From Pseudomonas prosekii (GTDB lineage: Bacteria; Pseudomonadota; Gammaproteobacteria; Pseudomonadales; Pseudomonadaceae): a stretch of 64,000 bases of DNA. This document shows, one piece after another, positions 50,692 through 60,734 of the stretch. Location of the stretch: NCBI RefSeq assembly GCF_900105155.1, contig NZ_LT629762.1, positions 3,463,501-3,527,500 on the forward strand, given 5' to 3'. The translations under genes were made by a program, and so were the position numbers. The notes beneath the pieces were generated by a model. It worked only from the letters and a program-made list of their open reading frames with translations, was not told the DNA's origin and did not search any database. Numbering within the stretch: position 1 is the first letter of the stretch; each line of letters opens with the position of its first letter.

Positions 50692-51524
50692 GTGTACCGA
50701 CGGTTCTGGAAAACATTCTGGCCCGCAAGGTCCAGGAAGTTGCCGAGCGTAGCGCCCGTGTCAGCCTGGCCGAGTTGGAGAACCTGGCCAGGGCTGCCGA
50801 TGCCCCGCGTGGTTTCGCCCAGGCGCTGATCGCTCAAGCCAAGCTCAAGCAGCCGGCGGTGATTGCCGAAATCAAGAAAGCCTCGCCGAGCAAAGGGGTG
50901 ATCCGCGAGAACTTCGTGCCCGCCGACCTCGCCAAGAGCTACGAGAAGGGCGGCGCGACGTGCCTCTCGGTGCTCACCGATATCGATTACTTCCAGGGCG
51001 CCGACGCCTACCTGCAACAGGCCCGCGCGGCGTGCAAACTGCCGGTGATCCGCAAGGACTTCATGATCGATCCGTACCAGATCATCGAGTCCCGTGCGCT
51101 CGGCGCTGATTGCGTGCTGTTGATCGTCTCCGCACTCGACGACGTGAAAATGGCCGAGCTGGCCGCCGTGGCGAAAAGTGTCGGCCTCGATGTGTTGGTG
51201 GAAGTGCACGATGGCGACGAACTGGAGCGCGCGTTGAAAACCCTCGACACGCCGTTGGTGGGCGTGAACAACCGCAACCTGCACACCTTCGATGTCAACC
51301 TCGAAACCACCCTCGACCTGTTGCCGCGCATTCCGCGTGACCGTTTGGTGATTACCGAGAGCGGGATTTTCAACCGCGCCGATGTCGAGCTGATGGAAAT
51401 CAGCGACGTGTACGCGTTCCTGGTCGGCGAAGCGTTCATGCGCGCCGAAAGCCCGGGCACCGAACTGCAGCGTTTGTTCTTCCCGGAACGCGGCAGTGTG
51501 GTGAGTGGTTCGACGCTCGACTGA
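50688..51524 (+). CDS. trpC: Indole-3-glycerol-phosphate synthase
   Basis: A 278-residue TIM-barrel enzyme, monofunctional as in other Pseudomonas (no fused PRAI domain). Motifs [12 protein letters not shown] near 62-73, R-K-D-F near 124-127, and V-G-V-N-N-R-N-L near 190-197 are present. It is the last gene of trpGDC, followed by a REP pair. Confidence 0.97.
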   Translation: MSVPTVLENILARKVQEVAERSARVSLAELENLARAADAPRGFAQALIAQAKLKQPAVIAEIKKASPSKGVIRENFVPADLAKSYEKGGATCLSVLTDIDYFQGADAYLQQARAACKLPVIRKDFMIDPYQIIESRALGADCVLLIVSALDDVKMAELAAVAKSVGLDVLVEVHDGDELERALKTLDTPLVGVNNRNLHTFDVNLETTLDLLPRIPRDRLVITESGIFNRADVELMEISDVYAFLVGEAFMRAESPGTELQRLFFPERGSVVSGSTLD

Positions 51525-51530
51525 TAAAAG

Positions 51531-51611
51531 CATCGCGAGCAAGCTCGCTCTTACAGGGGATCTTCGTTGAACATGCGATCCAGTGTGGGAGCGAGCTTGC
51601 TCGCGATGACG
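51531..51611. repeat. REP pair (GAGCTTGCTCGCGAT type)
   Basis: ATCGCGAGCAAGCTCGCTCT and GGGAGCGAGCTTGCTCGCGA, separated by about 30 bp, after trpC. Confidence 0.87.
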
Positions 51612-51653
51612 GCATAAGACGCACCCTAGACTTAACGTCCGACGGAATACCTT

Positions 51654-52355
51654 ATGACCCTGATTACCTCGCTGACCATCGAAGCCGGCCTGCAAGCCGA
51701 ACAGGATCTGCTCGCTTCGGTGTGCGCCGGCGACTCGGATTTTGCTCTGCTGTTCTGGCAACCCAGCGACCGCGCACTGGTTATGCCGCGTCGCTTGAGC
51801 CGTTTGCCGCTGTTCGAATCTGCGTGTGAAGTATCAGCCGCCGCCGGTTGGCCAGTGCTACTGCGCGAAACCGGTGGTGAACCCGTTCCGCAATCGGCCG
51901 CCACCGTCAACATCGCCCTGGTCTACGCGGCGCCGCGCAGCGAAGGCGACCAGAATCGCATCGAAACCGCTTACCGCCGACTCTGCGATCCGATTTGTCA
52001 GCTGCTGGATGAGTTGGGCGGCGTCGCGTCGCTGGGCGAAATCGAAGGCGCATTCTGTGATGGCCGATTCAACGTCAATCTTGATCGGCGCAAGATGGTC
52101 GGCACCGCTCAGCGCTGGCGCCAGAGCAAGGGCGGAACGCGGCCGGTCGGTCTGGTGCACGGAGCTTTGTTGCTGGATAACGAACGGGACTCGATGGTGG
52201 CGGCGGTCAATCGCTTCAATCAAGCCTGCGGCCTCGAGCAGCGAGTGCGCGCCGAAAGCCACATTGCGCTGCATGAGAAGTTCGCCGCGCCGGATGCGCT
52301 GGAGCGTCTCGACGCGTTGTATCGCCAGTTGCTGGCGCAGATGTTCAGCGCTTAA
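51654..52355 (+). CDS. Lipoate-protein ligase A / biotin ligase fold protein
   Basis: 233 residues. A T-G-G-E-P-V-P segment followed by T-V-N-I-A-L near 83-97 resembles the lipoate-binding loop of LplA (R-x-x-G-G-G-x-V ... N). R-R-K-M-V-G-T-A-Q near 141-149 contains the conserved Lys of the G-R-K-I-x-G-x-A-Q motif. It is shorter than E. coli LplA and lacks its C-terminal accessory domain, as in LipM/octanoyltransferase-like members. Its substrate is unknown. It converges on vfr with a 4-bp overlap. Confidence 0.8.
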   Translation: MTLITSLTIEAGLQAEQDLLASVCAGDSDFALLFWQPSDRALVMPRRLSRLPLFESACEVSAAAGWPVLLRETGGEPVPQSAATVNIALVYAAPRSEGDQNRIETAYRRLCDPICQLLDELGGVASLGEIEGAFCDGRFNVNLDRRKMVGTAQRWRQSKGGTRPVGLVHGALLLDNERDSMVAAVNRFNQACGLEQRVRAESHIALHEKFAAPDALERLDALYRQLLAQMFSA

Positions 52356-52996
52356 CGCGTGCCGAAGACCACCATGGTCTTGCCTTTGACATCCACCAGG
52401 TTGCGTTCCTCAAGATCCTTGAGGACGCGACCGACCATCTCGCGTGAACACCCGACAATCCGTCCGATTTCCTGACGCGTGACTTTGATCTGCATGCCGT
52501 CCGGGTGAGTCATGGCGTCCGGTTGCTTGCACAGCTCCAGCAGGCAACGGGCGACACGTCCGGTGACATCAAAGAAAGCCAGGTCGCCGACCTTGCGCGT
52601 GGTGTTGCGCAGGCGTTGTGCGATTTGTCCGCTAAGCACGTAAAGAATGTCCGGATCTATCAGGGACAGTTCGCGAAACTTGGCGTAGCTGATTTCCGCA
52701 ACTTCGCATTCAACCTTGGCGCGCACCCAAGCGCTGCGTTGCTGTTCCAGGCCAGCCTGTTCGAACAAACCCAACTCACCGAAAAAGTCCCCGGCGTTCA
52801 GGTACGAGATGATCATCTCGCGCCCGTCGTCGTCCTCGATCAGGATGGTGACCGAGCCCTTGATGATGAAGAACAGGCTTTCAGAGCGGTCGCCAGCGCA
52901 GATGATGTTGCTCTTGGCCGCGTAACGACGGCGCTGGCAATGCATCAACAGTTTGTCGAGGTTCTTGATTTTGGGTGTGGGGGTAATAGCAACCAT
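52352..52996 (-). CDS. vfr: CRP-family regulator Vfr
   Basis: 214 residues from the ATG at 52996, matching the known Vfr start ([17 protein letters not shown]). A cNMP-binding domain has the phosphate-binding cassette F-G-E-L-G-L-F-E (with the following R-S-A-W-V-R-A), and the C-terminal helix-turn-helix is [21 protein letters not shown]. In P. aeruginosa it is the cAMP receptor controlling virulence and type IV pili; in P. fluorescens and P. putida, Crp roles differ. It overlaps the ligase-like gene tail to tail. Confidence 0.95.
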   Translation of the reverse strand: MVAITPTPKIKNLDKLLMHCQRRRYAAKSNIICAGDRSESLFFIIKGSVTILIEDDDGREMIISYLNAGDFFGELGLFEQAGLEQQRSAWVRAKVECEVAEISYAKFRELSLIDPDILYVLSGQIAQRLRNTTRKVGDLAFFDVTGRVARCLLELCKQPDAMTHPDGMQIKVTRQEIGRIVGCSREMVGRVLKDLEERNLVDVKGKTMVVFGTR

Positions 52997-53034
52997 GGTT
53001 GTATCCCGAAAAGACTGCACGGTGTTTTAGTGTT

Positions 53035-53064
53035 TTTGTGGGAGCGGGCGAAGCCTGCGATTTT
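53035..53064. repeat. Single REP-like half-element upstream of vfr
   Basis: TGTGGGAGCGGGCGAAGCCTGCGAT lies 40 bp before the vfr ATG. It has no inverted partner nearby and so may be an orphan element within the vfr promoter region. Confidence 0.6.
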
Positions 53065-53245
53065 TTCATTCGCTTGATAGCTGGCTATGCGCCAGTGAAT
53101 TGGCGCCAGCTTAACAGACACATTCGCTCATGATTCGAGAATTTGCCTACAAGCTCGGCACATCGGTCCGAGGACGCGCGAGCGCTGTGCGGGCGGGGCC
53201 CTGTGCTAAGCTGGCGACCCTTTTTTATACAGTGGAGTCTTGGCG

Positions 53246-53668
53246 ATGAAGGCACGCATCCAATGGGCTGGCGAAGCCATGTTCCTCGGCGAATCCGGCA
53301 GTGGTCACGTGGTAGTCATGGATGGCCCGCCCGACGCCGGCGGCCGCAATCTGGGTGTACGCCCGATGGAAATGCTCCTGCTGGGTGTCGGCGGTTGCAG
53401 CAATTTCGATGTGGTCAGCATTCTCAAGAAATCCCGTCAGGCGGTCGAGAGCTGCGAAGCCTTCCTCGAAGCCGAGCGCGCGAGCGAAGACCCGAAGGTG
53501 TTCACCAAGATTCACATGCACTTCGTGGTCAAGGGCCGTGGCTTGAAAGAAGCTCAGGTCAAACGGGCCATTGAACTCTCCGCCGAGAAATATTGCTCGG
53601 CCTCGATCATGCTCGGCGCGGCTGGCGTGGCCATTACGCACGACTACGAAATCATCGAACTGGGTTGA
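53246..53668 (+). CDS. OsmC family protein
   Basis: 140 residues from the ATG at 53246 (GGAG 8 bp upstream; a TTG two codons earlier is less likely). The two OsmC active-site Cys lie in G-G-C-S-N-F-D near 50 and K-Y-C-S near 115, so the thiol peroxidase function may be kept. It sits between vfr and speD as in P. aeruginosa. Divergent from vfr. Confidence 0.92.
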   Translation: MKARIQWAGEAMFLGESGSGHVVVMDGPPDAGGRNLGVRPMEMLLLGVGGCSNFDVVSILKKSRQAVESCEAFLEAERASEDPKVFTKIHMHFVVKGRGLKEAQVKRAIELSAEKYCSASIMLGAAGVAITHDYEIIELG

Positions 53669-53907
53669 ATCGACATTCAACTATCATAAAAGCAGTGCAG
53701 ACTCTGGCGATCCCCAGCTGACGTCTGCATAATGCGCCACTTTTTTCAGGGTCGTGGCCCGTCACCCCGACAGGTCCCGCGCCCGAACAGACAACCAAAA
53801 TCGCCATCGCGAAGAGGTGTTAACCGTCCTACGCAGGTGCGTTGTTCGCATCTGACGGGCATGCTTGATCACGCGGCCGGGCCGCAATACATAGAGAGTT
53901 TTTAACG
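53669..53907. other. Upstream region of speD
   Basis: 239 bp without a gene. The only clear structure is the perfect palindrome GCGGCC-G-GGCCGC at 53873-53885, which ends just before the weak ribosome site (AGAGAG) of the GTG start of speD. I see no obvious -10/-35 pair. Confidence 0.45.
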
Positions 53908-54702
53908 GTGAAAAGCAAACTCAAGCTCCACGGGTTCAATAACCTGACAAAGACCTTGAGCTTCAACATCTATGACATCTGCTACGCGGAAACTCCGCAA
54001 GACCAGCAGGCTTACGTCGAGTACATCAATGAAGAGTACAACGCGAAACGCCTGACGCAGATCCTCACGGAAGTTGTCGATATCATTGGTGCCAACATCC
54101 TGAACATTGCCAGTCAGGACTATGATCCACAGGGCGCCAGCGTCACGATTCTGATCTCTGAAGAGCCGGTCACGCCGACCGACAGCCAGATCGAAGAGTC
54201 TCCGGGCCCGCTGCCGGAAATTATCCTGGCCCACCTCGACAAGAGCCACATCACGGTGCACACCTATCCGGAAATCCATCCGGTGGACGGTATTGCAACA
54301 TTCCGTGTGGACATTGACGTGTCGACCTGCGGCGTCATTTCACCGCTTAAAGCGCTCAACTTCCTGATTCACCAGTTCGATTCGGACATCGTGACCGTGG
54401 ATTACCGCGTGCGCGGTTTCACCCGTGACGTTGAAGGCAAAAAGCACTTCATCGATCACGAGATCAACTCGATCCAGAACTACCTTTCCGAAGACACCCG
54501 CGACAGTTACCAGATGACTGACGTGAACGTTTACCAGGAAAACCTGTTCCACACCAAAATGCTGTTGAAGAACTTCGAACTGGACGATTACCTGTTCGGC
54601 GACGCGACCAACAGCCTGTCATCCGAGCAACGCGCCCAGGTGACCGACCGTGTGAAACACGAAATGCTGGAAATCTTCTACGCGCGCAATATGCCGACTT
54701 AA
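53908..54702 (+). CDS. speD: S-adenosylmethionine decarboxylase proenzyme
   Basis: 264 residues from a GTG start, the length of class 1A enzymes. The self-cleavage serine is in [12 protein letters not shown] near 111-122 and becomes the pyruvoyl cofactor of the alpha chain. It makes the aminopropyl donor for spermidine. Polyamine-type import genes lie in the same window, though they are not adjacent. Confidence 0.96.
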   Translation: MKSKLKLHGFNNLTKTLSFNIYDICYAETPQDQQAYVEYINEEYNAKRLTQILTEVVDIIGANILNIASQDYDPQGASVTILISEEPVTPTDSQIEESPGPLPEIILAHLDKSHITVHTYPEIHPVDGIATFRVDIDVSTCGVISPLKALNFLIHQFDSDIVTVDYRVRGFTRDVEGKKHFIDHEINSIQNYLSEDTRDSYQMTDVNVYQENLFHTKMLLKNFELDDYLFGDATNSLSSEQRAQVTDRVKHEMLEIFYARNMPT

Positions 54703-54711
54703 GATTTTCGA

Positions 54712-54754
54712 GCACAAAAAAAGGCGACTACCTCACGGCAGTCGCCTTTTTTAT
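54712..54754. terminator. Bidirectional terminator between speD and coq7
   Basis: AAAAGGCGACT/AGTCGCCTTTT with A-rich and T-rich flanks, between two convergent genes. Confidence 0.88.
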
Positions 54755-54779
54755 GGCTTGTGGGAGCAAAGCCCGGCGG

Positions 54780-55427
54780 TCAGATCCGGTAGGTGCTCTT
54801 GGTCATCACCTTGGCCAACAAGCTCATCCCGAACTTCACCGGTGCCGGGAAGCGAAAACCACCGGCATCCAACGCGCTTTCCGCGTGGTGTTCTTCATCG
54901 ATGCGCATCTGCTCGAGAATCGCCCGGGACTTTTCATCCTCGGCCGGCAGTTGCTCCAGGTGTTCATTCAAGTGCTTACACACTTGATGCTCGGTCGCCG
55001 CGACAAATCCAAGGCTGACTTTATCGCTGATCAACCCGGCAACGGCGCCGATGCCGAACGACATGCCATAAAACAGTGGATTGAGAATGCTGGTATGGCT
55101 GCCCAACTGGTGAATGCGTTGTTCGCACCACACCAGATGATCGATTTCTTCTTCAGCGGCATGTTCCATGGCGGCGCGCACTTGCGGCAGCTTGGCGGTC
55201 AGGGCCTGGCCCTGATACAGCGCCTGGGCGCAGACTTCGCCGGTATGGTTGATGCGCATCAGGCCGGCAACGTGCCGGGTGTCTTCGTCGCTCATTTGCA
55301 CTTCGGGCTGCACGATGGCGGGCGACGGGCGATAGGGCTGGCCACTGAAGGGCAGCAAAGTGCGCATCGCGGCATCGGCTTGCAGCAGAAGACGATCAAT
55401 TGGCGAGTAGTGACGCTGGGTAGTCAT
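54780..55427 (-). CDS. coq7: 3-Demethoxyubiquinol 3-hydroxylase Coq7
   Basis: 215 residues from the ATG at 55427. A di-iron carboxylate protein with E-V-C-A-Q-A-L-Y near 63-70, the central E-E-E-I-D-H-L-V-W and late E-E-H-H motifs. It performs the last hydroxylation of ubiquinone synthesis. The upstream frame to 55505 lacks a ribosome site. Confidence 0.95.
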   Translation of the reverse strand: MTTQRHYSPIDRLLLQADAAMRTLLPFSGQPYRPSPAIVQPEVQMSDEDTRHVAGLMRINHTGEVCAQALYQGQALTAKLPQVRAAMEHAAEEEIDHLVWCEQRIHQLGSHTSILNPLFYGMSFGIGAVAGLISDKVSLGFVAATEHQVCKHLNEHLEQLPAEDEKSRAILEQMRIDEEHHAESALDAGGFRFPAPVKFGMSLLAKVMTKSTYRI

Positions 55428-55515
55428 GCTGATCTCCGGTGGAATCTCGGCGGCCAGTTTAACTGAATCGGCCGGGTAAGGATTGCGCTGGGTCATTTGT
55501 GGCAATCACCACGAA

Positions 55516-55611
55516 CCTGTAGGAGCGAGGCTTGCCCGCGAATGGCCTCATGCGGTCATTTGGATCGACCGCGTGATCGTTCTTCGCGGGCAAGCCTTGC
55601 TCCTACAGGGG
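55516..55611. repeat. REP pair (GGCTTGCCCGCGAA type)
   Basis: CTGTAGGAGCGAGGCTTGCC and TTCGCGGGCAAGCCTTGCTC separated by about 40 bp, with a spacer unlike that of the agt REPs. Between coq7 and the HIT gene. Confidence 0.87.
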
Positions 55612-55623
55612 CAGGGCGGTGAA

Positions 55624-55962
55624 TCAGCCCGGTGGCCAGGTCATCTGGCGCTGTCCCAGCACGTGCATATGAATGTGATAGACCGTCTGCCCACCAAGTT
55701 CATTGCAATTCATGACCACGCGGAAGCCTTCTTCGCAGCCCAGTTCCAGCGCCAGGCGTTGGGCAGTGAACAGGATGTGCCCAGCCAGCGCCTTGTCGTC
55801 TTCGGTCAGGTCATTGAGGGTGCGCACCGGTTTTTTCGGGATGACCAGAAAATGCACCGGGGCCTGTGGGGCGATGTCGTGGAAGGCCAGAACCTGGTCG
55901 TCCTCGTAGATGATCTTGGCCGGGATTTCCCGGTTGATGATCTTGGTGAACAGAGTATCCAC
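55624..55962 (-). CDS. HIT family nucleotide hydrolase (HinT-like)
   Basis: 112 residues from a GTG at 55962, with GGAG 9 bp upstream; the frame continues to 56097 without support. The histidine triad H-I-H-M-H-V is at about 97-102 and gives the HINT class. Members cleave nucleoside phosphoramidates and AMP-lysine adducts. Synteny with P. aeruginosa supports this call. Confidence 0.93.
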   Translation of the reverse strand: MDTLFTKIINREIPAKIIYEDDQVLAFHDIAPQAPVHFLVIPKKPVRTLNDLTEDDKALAGHILFTAQRLALELGCEEGFRVVMNCNELGGQTVYHIHMHVLGQRQMTWPPG

Positions 55963-56042
55963 AGCTGTTTTCTCCGTTGTTTGGGCTGGCCCGAGTGTAA
56001 CCATGGGGTAGACCGGAGCCCAGCCTTTTACCTGTTTGAGCT

Positions 56043-56831
56043 TCAGCGCGGGCAATGGGACTTGTTGACCATGCCGGCGATGGTCCGGGTCAGCCACCGT
56101 GAGCCGAAGCGCGGCAGGCAGGTGATCCAGCGATTACGCCGGCCCGGAATAATGATCGCGCGGTTCTTTTCCAGTGCGCGAACGGTATACAGCGCCACTT
56201 CTTCCGGGCTCATCAGCGCTCGACTGTTGTTGACCTTGGCCGTGTCCAGTTGCGCCGTGCGAAAAAACGCCGTACGCGTCGGGCCTGGGCACAACACCGA
56301 AACCTTGACCGCGCATTTCTTCAGCTCGACGCGCAAGCCTTCGGAAAAATGCAACACGTAAGCCTTGCTCGCGTAGTAGGTGCTCATCCACGGGCCGGGC
56401 TGGAAGGCCGCCACTGAGGCGACATTCAGAATCTGCCCGCCGCCCTGCAACGCCATGCTGTTGCCAATCGCGTGGCACAGGCGCGTGAGCGCGAGGATGT
56501 TGACTTCGATCAGGTCCTGCTCGGTCATCCAGTCCTGCGCCAGAAACGGTCCGCAGGTGCCGATGCCGGCGCAGTTGACCAGCAGATCAATCTGCCGATC
56601 ACCTTCTTCCAGTTCCAGCAAAAACCCGGAGAGCCGTAACGGTTCGCCGAGGTCGCAGGCGCGGAACAACACTTCCACGCCAAAACGCTGAGTCAGTTCA
56701 ATCGCAATACTTTCCAGCTGATCACGTTGTCGGGCCACCAGAATCAGGCTGCGGCCGCGCCGGGCCAGCGCTTCGGCCATCGCCAGGCCGATGCCGCTGG
56801 AAGCGCCAGTGATCAGAGCGTAACGGGTCAT
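56043..56831 (-). CDS. Short-chain dehydrogenase/reductase (SDR)
   Basis: 262 residues from the ATG at 56831 (GGAG 6 bp upstream). The cofactor motif T-G-A-S-S-G-I-G is at 7-14, N-C-A-G-I at about 84-88, and the catalytic Y-Y-A-S-K at about 151-155. The substrate cannot be inferred. The C-terminal tail is basic and may be membrane-associated. Confidence 0.9.
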   Translation of the reverse strand: MTRYALITGASSGIGLAMAEALARRGRSLILVARQRDQLESIAIELTQRFGVEVLFRACDLGEPLRLSGFLLELEEGDRQIDLLVNCAGIGTCGPFLAQDWMTEQDLIEVNILALTRLCHAIGNSMALQGGGQILNVASVAAFQPGPWMSTYYASKAYVLHFSEGLRVELKKCAVKVSVLCPGPTRTAFFRTAQLDTAKVNNSRALMSPEEVALYTVRALEKNRAIIIPGRRNRWITCLPRFGSRWLTRTIAGMVNKSHCPR

Positions 56832-56893
56832 GCAGTTCTCCATCGCAACAGCTCCGCGCCCGCGACGCAGGTGTCACGGGCGGGGAGCGCTGT

Positions 56894-57880
56894 TCATTCT
56901 TGCGCAGAGTCTACAGGGGGCTGGGCTTCTTCGGCTGCATCCGCTGCGTCGTCGGCCGAATTTGGTGCCTCTTCAGCCTCGTCGGCAGACTCGACTTCGA
57001 CGTCATCGGTAATCACCGTGCTGCTGTCGTAGCTGGTTTCGGCAGCCGTTTCGTACTCTTGCTGCAGCGCCGTGATGCCGCCGGCCAGTGCGCCAACGAA
57101 GATCAGCGCGATAAATGCCAGCCACAACCAGGCCAGAACCTTGACCACTGTGCTGTTCGGCGGCGGCGGCGGGCCGTACTGGTTGGCCGTGGTGTTGCCG
57201 GGAACCACCATGATCACGAACGGGAAGAAGCTGCCCACGAACGGCACGAGGTTGATCAGCCACAACCAGCCCGACCAGCCAATGTCGTGCAAGCGCTGAA
57301 CGCTGAACTGAATGCTGATGACCGCCAGCACCAGCAGCAGGATAAACAGCAGCAGCCCACCGAGAATCAGCCCGGCAGTCGAGTCCGCGCCAATCAGCGC
57401 GATGCCGAAAATCGCCAGAACCGAACCGATGCCCAGCGTTACCAGGGTCAGCGCCATCGTCCATGCGAGGAAACGTACACGACCGATGCGGCCGGTAAAG
57501 CTGAAGGGGCGTAGTGTGGCGAATGCCGGCACGGCCTCACCGACGGTAGCCCGTGGTGGCGCATAAGGCGATTCCGGGTCGGCCGGCGCCTTGTGCAGAC
57601 TGACCGGCGCATGTTCAGGAACATCGGCCAGGTTCAGCTCGATCGCTGGTTCGGCTTCGATGCGCGCGTCGATCCCGGTTTTTCTCAGTGCCTGCAGGTA
57701 AGTTTGTGCGTCGAGTTGTGACAAGTCGCGTTTGAGCGCAACTGTGCGCCCAGTGAACAGTCGTTCGATGGCCGCGACTTCACTTTTGAACAGGTCGGCG
57801 AGGTTGAGTTTGGCTGTGCTGAGGTCAACGCCCGGCAGCAGGGTGCCGTCAAAGACGATCTTGTAACGGTTGTCGCTCAT
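56894..57880 (-). CDS. DUF805 family membrane protein with N-terminal cytoplasmic region
   Basis: 328 residues from the ATG at 57880. The first 85 residues are a cytoplasmic-looking domain (YKIVFDGTLLPGVDLSTAKL) also seen in other Pseudomonas proteins. A DUF805 block of four or five TM helices follows at about 140-285 (FTGRIGRVRFLAWTMAL, LHDIGWSGWLWLI). The C-terminus is a very acidic tail. No function is known. It lies between an SDR and a nitronate monooxygenase. Confidence 0.85.
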   Translation of the reverse strand: MSDNRYKIVFDGTLLPGVDLSTAKLNLADLFKSEVAAIERLFTGRTVALKRDLSQLDAQTYLQALRKTGIDARIEAEPAIELNLADVPEHAPVSLHKAPADPESPYAPPRATVGEAVPAFATLRPFSFTGRIGRVRFLAWTMALTLVTLGIGSVLAIFGIALIGADSTAGLILGGLLLFILLLVLAVISIQFSVQRLHDIGWSGWLWLINLVPFVGSFFPFVIMVVPGNTTANQYGPPPPPNSTVVKVLAWLWLAFIALIFVGALAGGITALQQEYETAAETSYDSSTVITDDVEVESADEAEEAPNSADDAADAAEEAQPPVDSAQE

Positions 57881-57973
57881 GTCCGGGGCATCCTTGTCAC
57901 GCAATTTTGGAAAGTGGGGTGTGACGGTCGAGCAGTGTACGGCCAGCCGCGAGTGGCTGGCCAAGTTTTACCG

Positions 57974-58942
57974 CTAGCGTGGCCAGCGTTGCGGCAGCTG
58001 AGCAGCGCGTTCCAGCGCCTGGCGATACTCCGCGTCGAGGCGTGCGACCAATTCGTCGACGCTCGGCAAATCATGGATGTCACCAACACCTTGGCCGGCT
58101 GACCACACGGTCTTCCAGGCTTTGGCTTCGTCGCTCAACGGTTTCAATTTGGAGCCGAAATTCACTTCACCCTTGCCTTGCAGCGCTGCCATATCAAAAC
58201 CGGCCGCTTCCAGGCTCTGGCGCATGAAACTCGCCGGAACCCCCGACACCGCAGGAGTATGGACGATGTCTGCCGCATTGGATGTCAGCAACATCTGCTT
58301 GTAGGCGTCAGGTGCATGACTTTCGGTGGTGCCGATAAATCGCGTTCCGAAGTAGGCCAAATCCGCGCCGAGCAATTGTGCCGCAAGCACTTCGTGGCCA
58401 TGGTTCAGACAGCCGGCCAGCAGTAACGTTTTGTCGAAGAACTGGCGAATCTCGGCGATCAGCGAGAACGGGCTCCAGGTCCCGGCGTGACCACCAGCCC
58501 CGGCAGCCACGGCGATCAGCCCATCGACGCCGGCCTCGGCAGCTTTCTCGGCATGACGGCGGGTCGTTACGTCGTGAAACACCAGGCCGCCATAACTGTG
58601 CACCGCGTCCACCAGTTCTTTCACGGCGCCGAGGCTGGTGATGACGATCGGCACTTTGTGTTCGATACAGATCTGCAGATCCGCTTGCAGGCGCGGATTA
58701 CTGTTGTGGACGATCAGGTTCACCGCGTAAGGCGCCGGGTTTTCCAAGGTCGCCAACCCGGCTTCGATCTCTTCCAGCCAGGCCTTGAAGCCACTGCTTT
58801 CGCGTTGGTTCAACGCAGGGAAGCTGCCGACCACGCCATTACGGCAGCAGGCCAGCACCAACTGCGGATTGGAAATCAGGAACATCGGCGCGACCACCAC
58901 GGGCAAACGCAAACGTTGTTCGAGCAGAGCGGGCAGCGACAT
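57974..58942 (-). CDS. Nitronate monooxygenase (2-nitropropane dioxygenase family)
   Basis: A 322-residue FMN TIM barrel. The G-A-G-G-H-A-G-T near 148-155 motif contains the catalytic His, and P-V-V-V-A-P-M-F-L-I at the N-terminus binds the cofactor. It oxidises nitronates such as propionate-3-nitronate, probably as detoxification. The next gene on the same strand, 34 bp upstream, is hemJ. Confidence 0.92.
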   Translation of the reverse strand: MSLPALLEQRLRLPVVVAPMFLISNPQLVLACCRNGVVGSFPALNQRESSGFKAWLEEIEAGLATLENPAPYAVNLIVHNSNPRLQADLQICIEHKVPIVITSLGAVKELVDAVHSYGGLVFHDVTTRRHAEKAAEAGVDGLIAVAAGAGGHAGTWSPFSLIAEIRQFFDKTLLLAGCLNHGHEVLAAQLLGADLAYFGTRFIGTTESHAPDAYKQMLLTSNAADIVHTPAVSGVPASFMRQSLEAAGFDMAALQGKGEVNFGSKLKPLSDEAKAWKTVWSAGQGVGDIHDLPSVDELVARLDAEYRQALERAAQLPQRWPR

Positions 58943-58976
58943 TGGAAGTACCCCGGTTAATTGCGGCTGATTGAGT

Positions 58977-59405
58977 TTAGAACGGCTTGACCACGACCAA
59001 AATTACGATAGCCAGCAATATCAGAACCGGCACCTCATTGAACCAGCGATAAAAGACATGGCTGCGGGTGTTTTCGCCACGGGCAAAACGTTTTACCTGC
59101 GCGCCGCACATGTGGTGGTAGCCGATAAGAAGGACCACCAGGGTCAACTTGGCGTGAATCCACGCACCGCTGCTGAAGATGCTCGGGTTGAGGTAGATGA
59201 GAGCGCCGCCAAAGATCAGCGTGGCCATCATCGCCGGGCCCATGATGCCGCGGTACAACTTGCGCTCCATGAGGCTGAAGCGTTCCTTGCTGACGGTGTC
59301 TTCACTTTGCGCGTGGTAGACGAACAGGCGCGGCAGGTAAAACAGGCCGGCAAACCAGCAGACCATGCTGATGATGTGAAGCGCTTTGATCCATAGATAG
59401 AGCAT
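58977..59405 (-). CDS. hemJ: Protoporphyrinogen IX oxidase HemJ
   Basis: 142 residues, four TM helices. The conserved His in [14 protein letters not shown] near 8-21 and the later [14 protein letters not shown] (with Lys) are the HemJ signature. It catalyses the penultimate heme step, replacing HemG or HemY. It is divergent from argC. Confidence 0.93.
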   Translation of the reverse strand: MLYLWIKALHIISMVCWFAGLFYLPRLFVYHAQSEDTVSKERFSLMERKLYRGIMGPAMMATLIFGGALIYLNPSIFSSGAWIHAKLTLVVLLIGYHHMCGAQVKRFARGENTRSHVFYRWFNEVPVLILLAIVILVVVKPF

Positions 59406-59540
59406 TTTTTAGTTATTCCCAGGTTCACGGTAGCGGGGATAGTAGAGGCTTGTGCCGCCGCGCGTCACCTTGACGGTTGTCGCAGGGCCGCGCGGCCCCT
59501 ATTATCGACGGCTTTCCAGTGGTTCGTTGAGGGCAGGTTT

Positions 59541-60575
59541 ATGGTCAAGGTCGGTATCGTCGGCGGCACGGGTTACACCGGTGTCGAACTGCTGCGTCTG
59601 TTGGCGCAGCATCCGCAAGCAGAAGTGGTGGTCATCACTTCCCGATCCGAGGCCGGTCTGGCCGTGGCTGATCTGTACCCAAACCTGCGCGGTCATTACG
59701 ACGGCCTGGCGTTCAGCGTTCCGGACACCAAAACCCTGGGCGCCTGCGATGTGGTGTTCTTCGCCACGCCGCACGGTGTGGCGCACGCTTTGGCCGGTGA
59801 GTTGCTGGCGGCGGGCACCAAGGTCATCGACCTGTCGGCGGACTTTCGTCTGGATGACGCCGATGAGTGGGCCAAGTGGTACGGCCAGCCGCACGGTGCG
59901 CCGCAGTTGCTGGAAGAGGCGGTTTACGGTCTGCCGGAAGTCAATCGCGAGCAGATCAAGCAAGCGCGCCTGATCGCCGTGCCGGGTTGCTACCCGACCG
60001 CCACGCAATTGGGTTTCCTGCCGTTGCTTGAAGCAGGTCTGGCCGACACTTCGCGCCTGATCGCTGACTGCAAATCCGGCGTCAGCGGTGCCGGTCGTGG
60101 CGCGGCGGTGGGTTCTTTGTACGCCGAGACCTCGGAAAGCATGAAGGCCTACGCGGTGAAAGGTCACCGTCACCTGCCGGAAATTCGCCAGGGTCTGCGT
60201 CGCGCTTCGGGCAAGGATGTTGGCCTGACGTTCGTTCCGCACCTGACGCCGATGATTCGTGGCATCCACTCGACGCTTTACGCCACTGTGGTTGATCGTT
60301 CGGTGGATCTGCAGGCGCTGTTTGAAAAGCGTTATGCCAACGAACCGTTCGTCGATGTCATGCCGGCCGGCAGTCACCCGGAAACCCGCAGCGTACGCGG
60401 CGCGAATGTCTGCCGAATCGCCGTGCACCGTCCGCAGGATGGCGACCTGGTGGTGGTGTTGTCGGTGATCGATAACCTGGTCAAAGGCGCGTCGGGCCAA
60501 GCGGTGCAGAACATGAACATCCTGTTCGGCCTCGATGAGCGTTTTGGTCTGTCCCACGCGGGTATGTTGCCTTAA
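59541..60575 (+). CDS. argC: N-acetyl-gamma-glutamyl-phosphate reductase
   Basis: 344 residues. N-terminal Rossmann G-G-T-G-Y-T-G near 9-15, catalytic Cys in P-G-C-Y-P-T near 147-152. It makes N-acetylglutamate semialdehyde in arginine synthesis. It stands alone and has its own terminator. Confidence 0.97.
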   Translation: MVKVGIVGGTGYTGVELLRLLAQHPQAEVVVITSRSEAGLAVADLYPNLRGHYDGLAFSVPDTKTLGACDVVFFATPHGVAHALAGELLAAGTKVIDLSADFRLDDADEWAKWYGQPHGAPQLLEEAVYGLPEVNREQIKQARLIAVPGCYPTATQLGFLPLLEAGLADTSRLIADCKSGVSGAGRGAAVGSLYAETSESMKAYAVKGHRHLPEIRQGLRRASGKDVGLTFVPHLTPMIRGIHSTLYATVVDRSVDLQALFEKRYANEPFVDVMPAGSHPETRSVRGANVCRIAVHRPQDGDLVVVLSVIDNLVKGASGQAVQNMNILFGLDERFGLSHAGMLP

Positions 60576-60592
60576 GGCTTTATCGCGCTACA

Positions 60593-60627
60593 CAAGAAGG
60601 CGCGTGATTCGGGCCTTCTTGCATTTT
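60593..60627 (+). terminator. Terminator of argC
   Basis: CAAGAAGGC/GCCTTCTTG stem with an 11-nt loop, followed by CATTTTG, 17 bp after the argC stop. Confidence 0.75.
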
Positions 60628-60662
60628 GGTCTGACAATTAGATCGATTGATATACCGTAACA

Positions 60663-60687
60663 ATAGTTGACCAATTTTCTAGGAGAA
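60663..60687 (+). promoter_or_regulatory. Candidate IscR-type site upstream of erpA
   Basis: ATAGTTGACCAATTTTCTAG, continuing GAGAA, keeps the left half of the IscR type 1 consensus (ATASYYGAC) and partly the right half. TTGACC could also be a -35 box. The position about 65 bp before the erpA start suits Fe-S-dependent control, as for E. coli erpA. Confidence 0.4.
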
Positions 60688-60691
60688 GCGG

Positions 60692-60734
60692 ATAATGCGC
60701 GTCATCACGCATTATGGCGGCGTAACGCCGGGAG
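60692..60734 (+). promoter_or_regulatory. Two consecutive hairpins in the erpA leader
   Basis: ATAATGCG-n8-CGCATTAT (60692-60715) is followed by CGGCG-TAA-CGCCG (60718-60730), whose last G starts the ribosome site GGGAG (60730-60734). The ATG is at 60744. The second stem could occlude the ribosome site. Confidence 0.45.

Noticed and set aside
60663..60687. Firm call of an IscR type 1 site
   Set aside because: Only the left half matches the consensus well, so it is kept as a candidate only.
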